Shown piece by piece: positions 5,410 to 5,834 of a stretch of DNA of 5,834 nt (position 1 is its first letter; every line of letters begins with the position of its first letter). Below the pieces are notes generated by a model, which was given only the letters and a program-made list of their open reading frames with translations, made no database searches and was not told the origin of the DNA. This DNA is from Bryobacterales bacterium. GTDB lineage: Bacteria > Acidobacteriota > Terriglobia > Bryobacterales > Bryobacteraceae. The translations under genes and the position numbers were made by a program. Location of the stretch: assembly GCA_003139735.1 (NCBI GenBank), contig PLGA01000237.1, positions 1 to 5,834 of the forward strand, written 5' to 3'.

Positions 5410-5834
5410 ATGTTGGAAATGAGCCCCGAGCCATCGACGGAAGTTGCAGCCGAAGTGGCGGAGTTGCATCCGGCATGGCGCCGGGTTCTGTTGGCGCGTC
5501 ATGCCAAGCGGCCGCACTCGCTCGACTATATCGGGCGGCTCATCGCCGGCTTTGAGGAAATCCATGGGGACCGGTCGTTCGCCGACGACCCCGCCATTGT
5601 CGCCGGCTTCGGAACCTTCGAGGGCCGCGCGGTGGTGGTGGTGGCCGAGCAGAAGGGGCGCGACACCAAGCAGAAGCTATACCGGAATTTCGGGATGCCG
5701 AAACCGGAGGGCTACCGCAAGGCATTGCGCGTGATGCAGATCGCGGCCAAGTTCAACCGGCCCATCATTACCCTGCTCGATACCCCCGGCGCGTACCCCG
5801 GTATCGATGCGGAGGAGCGCGGCCAGGCGGAAGC
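5410..5834 (+). CDS. accA: Acetyl-CoA carboxylase carboxyltransferase subunit alpha, cut at the right edge
   Basis: AccA pairs with AccD to form the carboxyltransferase that moves CO2 from carboxybiotin to acetyl-CoA, making malonyl-CoA for fatty acid synthesis in the cytoplasm. The 141 visible residues carry family signatures: [13 protein letters not shown] (29-41), [15 protein letters not shown] (50-64), [17 protein letters not shown] (81-97), [11 protein letters not shown] (99-109) and [18 protein letters not shown] (124-141). The rest lies beyond the window. A Glu (80) replaces the usual His before QKGRD. Before the conserved ARH there are only 28 residues, against roughly 65 in the E. 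coli protein as I recall it, so most of the N-terminal helical region is missing. The start is uncertain: ATG 5410, ATG 5419 or ATG 5332 (26 residues longer), none with a good ribosome site. A TGA at 5329 blocks anything longer. No clear promoter is seen. Confidence 0.95.
   Translation, partial: MLEMSPEPSTEVAAEVAELHPAWRRVLLARHAKRPHSLDYIGRLIAGFEEIHGDRSFADDPAIVAGFGTFEGRAVVVVAEQKGRDTKQKLYRNFGMPKPEGYRKALRVMQIAAKFNRPIITLLDTPGAYPGIDAEERGQAE

Noticed and set aside
1..5834. CRISPR array, insertion sequence, tRNA or phage attachment site
   Set aside because: By eye there are no regularly spaced direct repeats, transposase motifs, terminal inverted repeats or cloverleaf-like segments.

Overview
The window reads as a piece of a GC-rich bacterial chromosome, most likely an acidobacterium of the Bryobacterales/Solibacter type. 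The grounds are indirect: PEGA-domain and ThuA-like exported proteins with Gly/Ala/Arg-rich linkers, an operon of small unrecognised secreted proteins, and accA. No rRNA or tRNA marker is present, so this assignment is an inference. Stop codons TAA, TAG and TGA all end apparently intact genes, so the standard code is assumed.

Left part (1-2822, + strand). After the tail of a gene cut by the window edge (ends 133) comes a tight run of four genes: a small secreted Cys/aromatic-rich protein (161-628); a secreted protein gene broken by one in-frame TAA in its signal peptide (667-1374); a longer exported protein that overlaps it by ATGA (1371-2312); and a second small secreted Cys-containing protein (2322-2822) whose Shine-Dalgarno overlaps the preceding stop codon. 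Spacing (38, -4 and 9 nt) suggests one transcript. The two middle genes look like diverged tandem paralogues sharing a V-x-FADG-x(3)-G motif. None of the four has a function I can name; they look like an envelope or extracellular protein set.

Middle (2823-3097). A gap between convergent genes. It holds a stretch with coding-like base composition but no start codon, and a perfect 8-bp hairpin that probably terminates the minus-strand gene.

Right part (3098-5242, - strand). A PEGA-repeat exported protein (4721-5242) is followed 120 nt downstream by a 500-residue exported ThuA-like protein (3098-4600). The ThuA-like domain is split by an inserted, Ala/Gly-flanked EF-hand pair, and a matching pair with identical internal spacing sits near the N-terminus. 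This is the most unusual protein architecture in the window.

Right edge (+ strand). accA, the carboxyltransferase alpha subunit of acetyl-CoA carboxylase, is divergent from the PEGA gene and cut by the window end. Its N-terminus is unusually short.

The nearest things to a new system are the secreted-protein operon and the calcium-binding insertion in the ThuA-like protein. No CRISPR array, insertion sequence, RNA gene, riboswitch or convincing promoter was found.
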